A stretch of DNA of 9,054 bases from Chloroflexota bacterium (GTDB taxonomy: Bacteria > Chloroflexota > Dehalococcoidia > Lucifugimonadales > Australimonadaceae): positions 1 to 9,054 of the forward strand of contig JAPPFU010000049.1 in the NCBI GenBank assembly GCA_028875085.1, read 5' to 3'. How positions within the stretch are numbered: the stretch's first letter is position 1; each line of letters starts with the position of its first letter. The position numbers were made by a program, and so were the translations under genes. Below are positions 6,078 to 9,054 of the stretch, piece after piece. The notes beneath the pieces were generated by a model, which was given only the letters and a program-made list of their open reading frames with translations, did not search any database and was not told where the DNA came from.

Positions 6078-6100
6078 CGTAGGGCTGTGCGCCGTAGCGC

Positions 6101-6880
6101 CTAGGGCGCGAACCAATAGAGGACGGCTTCCGCGTGCTTGCGAACGTCTGGCGACGCGCTCTTTCTCCACTCCGCCAGTAGTTTGCGATAGGAGAGGCCG
6201 ACGAAACGCACCTCGTCTTGCGAGACATCTTCCGCAAAAGCCTCGATTTCTTCTCTATGGTCGGCTATCGCTCGATGGTCGACCGGCTCGCCCGTGTTGG
6301 GCCAAGCTTCCGGCTCGGCGTAGACGTACAGCAGGATGGGCCTTAGGCCGCTGCCGAGGTGCTCTTCGGGCCGGTGGACTTGTGTCCGCAAGGCCAAGGC
6401 ATGCTTGAACAATTGCGCCGCGTCGAGGCGGTATCTTTCGCCCGCCTCGCTGCGCACCCTGTCTCTGACGCGCTCATAGCTCTGCATGTGGTCGCCCCAC
6501 TTAGGCCGCCAGTAGGCATCAGAGAGCGGGGCTACTCGGTTTGTGCGAAAGGGTTCGAAACGCTTGCACTCAATGCCGATCAAGGCCGACGGCGTGGCAA
6601 CGAGAGCATCCAGCACGGGATGACGCCCGCTGCGCCACGGCAGGCGCACTTCTCGCTCGAGCGCCAAGGATGTCGCAGGCCACGTTTCATCCTCACACCC
6701 TGGGAGAGGCGGCAACTCCTGTAGCCGAGAGAGGAAGAAACCGAATGTGTTGGCCGCCAGACGCGCGGAGGACTCTGGGCTATCGAACTTCCCGTTCTGT
6801 ATCTCGTTGCCTGGCGCCGCGTTATACGCTCCCTCGATTTCACGGCCTGGTACGCCGGGCAGGAACCGTTCGGTGACCAT
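6101..6880 (-). CDS. PD-(D/E)XK nuclease-like protein (PGN_0703-type), function unproven
   Basis: A 259-residue protein with a PD-(D/E)XK nuclease core: E75/E77 in LEREVRLPW, then HPVLD91, a hydrophobic strand and IGIE104-C-K106. This D-x12-E-x-K spacing fits metal-dependent DNA nucleases of the restriction endonuclease-like fold. SDAYWRPKWGDHMQSYERVR (120-139), LDAAQLFKHALALRTQ (152-167) and LLYVYAEPEAWP (183-194) look like conserved blocks of a poorly described family resembling PGN_0703-like proteins; that link is from memory. It starts at ATG 6880, six bases after the adenosyltransferase stop, with GGGGG just upstream. No methyltransferase, toxin or helicase gene accompanies it. It is compositionally different: 60-base samples at 6181, 6241 and 6781 are 55, 60 and 53% GC against 82% at 4561, suggesting recent acquisition. 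Defence, repair and a non-catalytic role all remain possible. Confidence 0.75.
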   Translation of the reverse strand: MVTERFLPGVPGREIEGAYNAAPGNEIQNGKFDSPESSARLAANTFGFFLSRLQELPPLPGCEDETWPATSLALEREVRLPWRSGRHPVLDALVATPSALIGIECKRFEPFRTNRVAPLSDAYWRPKWGDHMQSYERVRDRVRSEAGERYRLDAAQLFKHALALRTQVHRPEEHLGSGLRPILLYVYAEPEAWPNTGEPVDHRAIADHREEIEAFAEDVSQDEVRFVGLSYRKLLAEWRKSASPDVRKHAEAVLYWFAP

Positions 6881-6886
6881 ATCCCC

Positions 6887-7729
6887 CTACGCTCCCTCCG
6901 TGCCCACCGCCACCTCGTCCCCTACGCCGACGCCGAGCATCTCCGACGCGTTGGCGTTGGCCCCGGCGATCTCCAGGTAGCCGTGGCTGCCGATGATGCC
7001 CTTGTAGGGCGGGCCGCCCTGATAGGAGGAGGCGAGACCCGCCAGGCGCTTCCCGGCCAGTTCGATGACCGTGTGGGCGTCGGGCATGAAGACATCCTTT
7101 GCCTTCAGGTTCGTGATGAGGTTTCCGAAGCGGTCGACGTGCATCACGGAGCCGACCAGGCGGTCGCCACGCTGCTGCGGCTGCGGGATGACGAACGCCG
7201 TAACGCTGTCGATGGCCGCGCCCATCGCGCTGGGCGCCGCGCCGGTGGTCAGGTGCCCCGCCACCGGCGCGAACACGTCGCGCCCGTGGAAGGTGCTGCT
7301 GACCGGGTGATGCCAATACTGGTGATTCGTCAGGTGATAGGCCTTCCACCCGTCCGGCAAGCCCACGCTCGCGGTCTCGAACGGCTCGCCGTCCGGCAAC
7401 GCGCCGCCGCCGCGCATGTAAGCGTAGGAGAGCAGGCCGTTGTCCGGGCAGACGAAGTAGGCGTCCGGGCTCTGCACCACGATGGCGCGCCGATTCGTCC
7501 CCACCGCCGGGTCCACCACCAGCACGTGCACCGTGCCCGGCGGGAAGTAGTGGTAGGCCGAGTCGAAGACGAACGCGGCCGTGCGGATGTCTTGCGGCGG
7601 GATGTCGTGGGTGATGTCCACGACGCGCGCGCTGGAGTTGATGGAGTAGACGATGCCCTTCATCGTCCCCGCGAAGGCGTCGGAGACGCCGAAGTCGGTG
7701 GTGAGGGTGACGATGGGGCTTGCGGCCAT
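6887..7729 (-). CDS. SAM hydroxide adenosyltransferase (DUF62 family)
   Basis: A 280-residue cytoplasmic enzyme of the family that includes the SAM-dependent chlorinase and fluorinase. The characterised water-using members split S-adenosylmethionine into adenosine and methionine. The N-terminal domain shows TLTTDFGVSDAFAGTMKGI (9-26), VVDITHDIPPQDIRTAA (36-52), FPPGTVHVLVVDPAVGT (62-78) and PDNGLL (95-100). The expected Asp-Arg-His triad can be placed at D73, R80 and H148 (TFHGRDVFAP), which favours hydrolase over halogenase. The usual DPGVG reads DPAVG here. The C-terminal domain contains HVDRFGNLITNL (197-208) and YLEIAGANANASEMLG (251-266). The start ATG 7729 lies 7 bases after the secG stop and has no good ribosome site of its own, so translation is probably coupled to secG. 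Confidence 0.92.
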   Translation of the reverse strand: MAASPIVTLTTDFGVSDAFAGTMKGIVYSINSSARVVDITHDIPPQDIRTAAFVFDSAYHYFPPGTVHVLVVDPAVGTNRRAIVVQSPDAYFVCPDNGLLSYAYMRGGGALPDGEPFETASVGLPDGWKAYHLTNHQYWHHPVSSTFHGRDVFAPVAGHLTTGAAPSAMGAAIDSVTAFVIPQPQQRGDRLVGSVMHVDRFGNLITNLKAKDVFMPDAHTVIELAGKRLAGLASSYQGGPPYKGIIGSHGYLEIAGANANASEMLGVGVGDEVAVGTEGA

Positions 7730-7736
7730 AGGGCGC

Positions 7737-7952
7737 TTACCCGAAGCGCAGGTTCACGACGGCCAGAATCACGAACAGCACGGCGAGGCCGATGGTGGCC
7801 TGGAACAGCGTGCGCTCCACGCCGCGCCGCGTGCGGAACGTCGTCCCCGCCGCCCCGAACAGCCCGCCGCCCTGTCCGCGTACCTGGAGCAGGATGGTCG
7901 CGACCAGCAGCCCCACCACCAGAATCACCGCCGCATTGATGAACGAACCCAT
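7737..7952 (-). CDS. secG: Protein-export membrane protein SecG
   Basis: A 71-residue subunit of the SecYEG translocon, of typical length. It has two membrane helices (about 5-23 and 50-68) joined by the family's conserved cytoplasmic loop: LLQVRGQGGGLFGAAGTTF followed by RTRRGVERTLFQAT (about 41-53). It assists preprotein translocation through SecY and is often dispensable. ATG 7952 is preceded by GGAGG about 12 bases upstream and AGGCGGG closer in. The 103 bases between gatB and secG contain a small hairpin (7983-7998, six-base stem with one G-T pair) and a possible extended -10 (TGG-CACAAT) but no -35, so it is unclear whether secG has its own promoter. It ends in TAA, 7 bases before the adenosyltransferase start. 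Confidence 0.95.
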   Translation of the reverse strand: MGSFINAAVILVVGLLVATILLQVRGQGGGLFGAAGTTFRTRRGVERTLFQATIGLAVLFVILAVVNLRFG

Positions 7953-8055
7953 GCCCGCCTAATACCTCCGGAGCGTCCGCCCTGGCACGGCTGCGCCAGA
8001 GCGGAGCGACGCTTCTATTGTGCCACGAACGGCGGCGCTTTGGCGCGTGCTCCCG

Positions 8056-9054
8056 CTAGCGGCGCTTCTCCAATTCGGCCAGCACCATCTCGCCCGCCAC
8101 CGACGGGTTCGCCTTGCCTTTGGTGAGGCGCATCACCTGGCCGACGAGGAACTTGGCCGCCGTCTCCTTGCCCGCGATGAAGTCGCCGACCGCCTGTGGG
8201 TTTGCGTCGATGGCCTCGCGCACCGCCCCGGCGAGCGCGTCCGTGTCCGACACCTGCGCCAGACCCAGCTCCTCCACGACCTGGCGCGCGCCCTTGGCGG
8301 AGCCGTACATCGCGTCCAGCGCGCGCTTGGCCTGCGCGGAGCCGACGACGCCCTCGTCGATGAGCGTTACCAACTCGGCGAGGTGCGCCGGGGCGACCGG
8401 GCGGTCGGCGATGTCCGCGTTGTCCTCGTGGAGGCGCTGGGCGAGGTCGGTGGTCATCCAGTTGGCGACCGCCTTGGCCTGCGTCTTCGTCCCGGCCGCG
8501 AAGGCGGTCATCGCCTCCTCGAAGTAGGCGGCGGAGGCGGGCGAGGCGGTCAGCAGCGCCGCGTCGTAGGCGGAGAGGCCGTAGGCGTCGGCGAAGCGGG
8601 CGCGCTTGGCGTCCGGCAGTTCGGGCAGCGCCTCCGCGATCTGCGCCACCCACGCAGGGTCGATGTTGAGCGGCGGCAGGTCGGGCTCCGGGAAATAGCG
8701 GTAGTCGTGCGCCTCCTCCTTGGAGCGCTGGGAGACCGTCTCGCTGCGCTCCTCCACCCATCCGCGCGTCTCCTGCGCGATGCGCTCGCCCCGGACGGCC
8801 AGCGCCGTCTGGCGCTCGATCTCGAACTCCAGCGCGCGGAAGACGGCGCGGAAGGAGTTCATGTTCTTGACCTCGACCTTCGGCCCCAGCGCCGTCTCGC
8901 CCCTGGGGCGGATGGAGACGTTGGCGTCGCAGCGGAAGGCGCCGTCCTCCATCTGCGCCGAAGAGACGTCGAGGTAGCGCAGGATGGCGTGGAGGGCGAG
9001 CAGATACTGGCGCGCCTCCTCCGCCGAGCGCATGTCCGGTTCGCTCACCATCTC
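8056..9054 (-). CDS. gatB: Asp/Glu-tRNA amidotransferase subunit B, partial (N-terminus outside window)
   Basis: The frame is open to the right edge and ends at TAG 8058-8056, giving 332 residues of a protein normally about 480 long, so roughly the first 150 are missing. Together with GatA and GatC, GatB converts Glu-tRNA(Gln) to Gln-tRNA(Gln) or Asp-tRNA(Asn) to Asn-tRNA(Asn), and it binds the tRNA. Visible are EMVSEPDMRSAEEARQYL at the edge, ILRYLDVSSAQMEDGAFRCD and NVSIRPRG, KVEVKNMNSFRAV, the EAHDYRYFPEPDLPPL segment, the helical domain, and the YqeY-like tail ending in the family signature VGDFIAGKETAAKFLVGQVM and KGKANPSVAGE. All are standard, with no frameshift. Its presence suggests an organism that relies on indirect tRNA amidation. 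It is the first visible gene of the minus-strand run, 103 bases before secG. Confidence 0.97.
   Translation of the reverse strand, partial: EMVSEPDMRSAEEARQYLLALHAILRYLDVSSAQMEDGAFRCDANVSIRPRGETALGPKVEVKNMNSFRAVFRALEFEIERQTALAVRGERIAQETRGWVEERSETVSQRSKEEAHDYRYFPEPDLPPLNIDPAWVAQIAEALPELPDAKRARFADAYGLSAYDAALLTASPASAAYFEEAMTAFAAGTKTQAKAVANWMTTDLAQRLHEDNADIADRPVAPAHLAELVTLIDEGVVGSAQAKRALDAMYGSAKGARQVVEELGLAQVSDTDALAGAVREAIDANPQAVGDFIAGKETAAKFLVGQVMRLTKGKANPSVAGEMVLAELEKRR

Noticed and set aside
6013..6237. N-terminal extension of the transporter by 75 residues
   Set aside because: It would overlap the nuclease gene, is charged rather than hydrophobic, and the family normally starts at the first helix, as at ATG 6012.
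8017..8022. Promoter for secG with -10 CACAAT preceded by TGG
   Set aside because: No -35 box is found at 17 or 18 bases, so it is too weak to annotate as a site.
1..9054. tRNA genes, CRISPR arrays, complete insertion sequences and riboswitches
   Set aside because: No regularly spaced repeats, cloverleaf-like segments, transposase genes or known riboswitch cores were seen on either strand by reading.

Overview
The window is about 9 kb of GC-rich (roughly two-thirds G+C), gene-dense bacterial DNA. It uses the standard code and carries eleven genes, two of them cut by the window edges. The gene mix suggests a Chloroflexota-like organism (Dehalococcoidia or SAR202-type): a BenA/BenB-type ring-hydroxylating dioxygenase, a luciferase-like flavin/F420 oxidoreductase, an MmgE/PrpD protein and an exported sulfite-oxidase-family enzyme beside housekeeping genes. 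A Tat lipoprotein with a Thr/Pro-rich tether fits that reading. No rRNA or other direct taxonomic marker is present, so the assignment is an inference.

Layout. Bases 2-514 (+) are the C-terminal end of an MmgE/PrpD-family protein. Facing it on the minus strand is a three-gene operon read from 2540 down to 511: dioxygenase alpha subunit, beta subunit, and an unrecognised acidic 75-residue protein. It has a consensus-like promoter (TTGACA, 17 bp, TACAAC) and a perfect AAGGAGG ribosome binding site. Diverging from it at 2732-3985 (+) is a molybdopterin sulfite oxidase-family Tat lipoprotein. Bases 3986-4111 hold a 20-base palindrome matching the ATTCCC-N8-GGGAAT form of dispersed repeats, then a promoter-like region with a 10-base direct repeat spaced 30 bp. 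Next is an LLM-class oxidoreductase (4112-5059, +).

The right half is a minus-strand run from 9054 down to 5056: gatB (partial), secG, a SAM hydroxide adenosyltransferase, a PD-(D/E)XK nuclease-like protein of visibly lower GC, and a ten-helix EamA-type transporter. Gaps between secG, the adenosyltransferase and the nuclease are only 6-7 bases.

How the genes may work together. The left half looks catabolic: the dioxygenase would oxidise an aromatic acid-like substrate using an electron-transfer chain encoded elsewhere. The divergent sulfite oxidase-like enzyme raises the untested idea that sulfite released from a sulfonated aromatic is oxidised at the cell surface. The right half joins translation (GatB) and secretion (SecG) with a probably acquired nuclease-like gene.

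Points that stand out are the dominance of TAG stop codons (8 of 11) in a high-GC genome, two convergent gene pairs whose stop codons overlap within exactly four bases, a dRS3-like palindrome, a 17-base match to the universal bacterial 16S site in a non-coding gap, the small acidic operon partner, and the low-GC nuclease-like gene.
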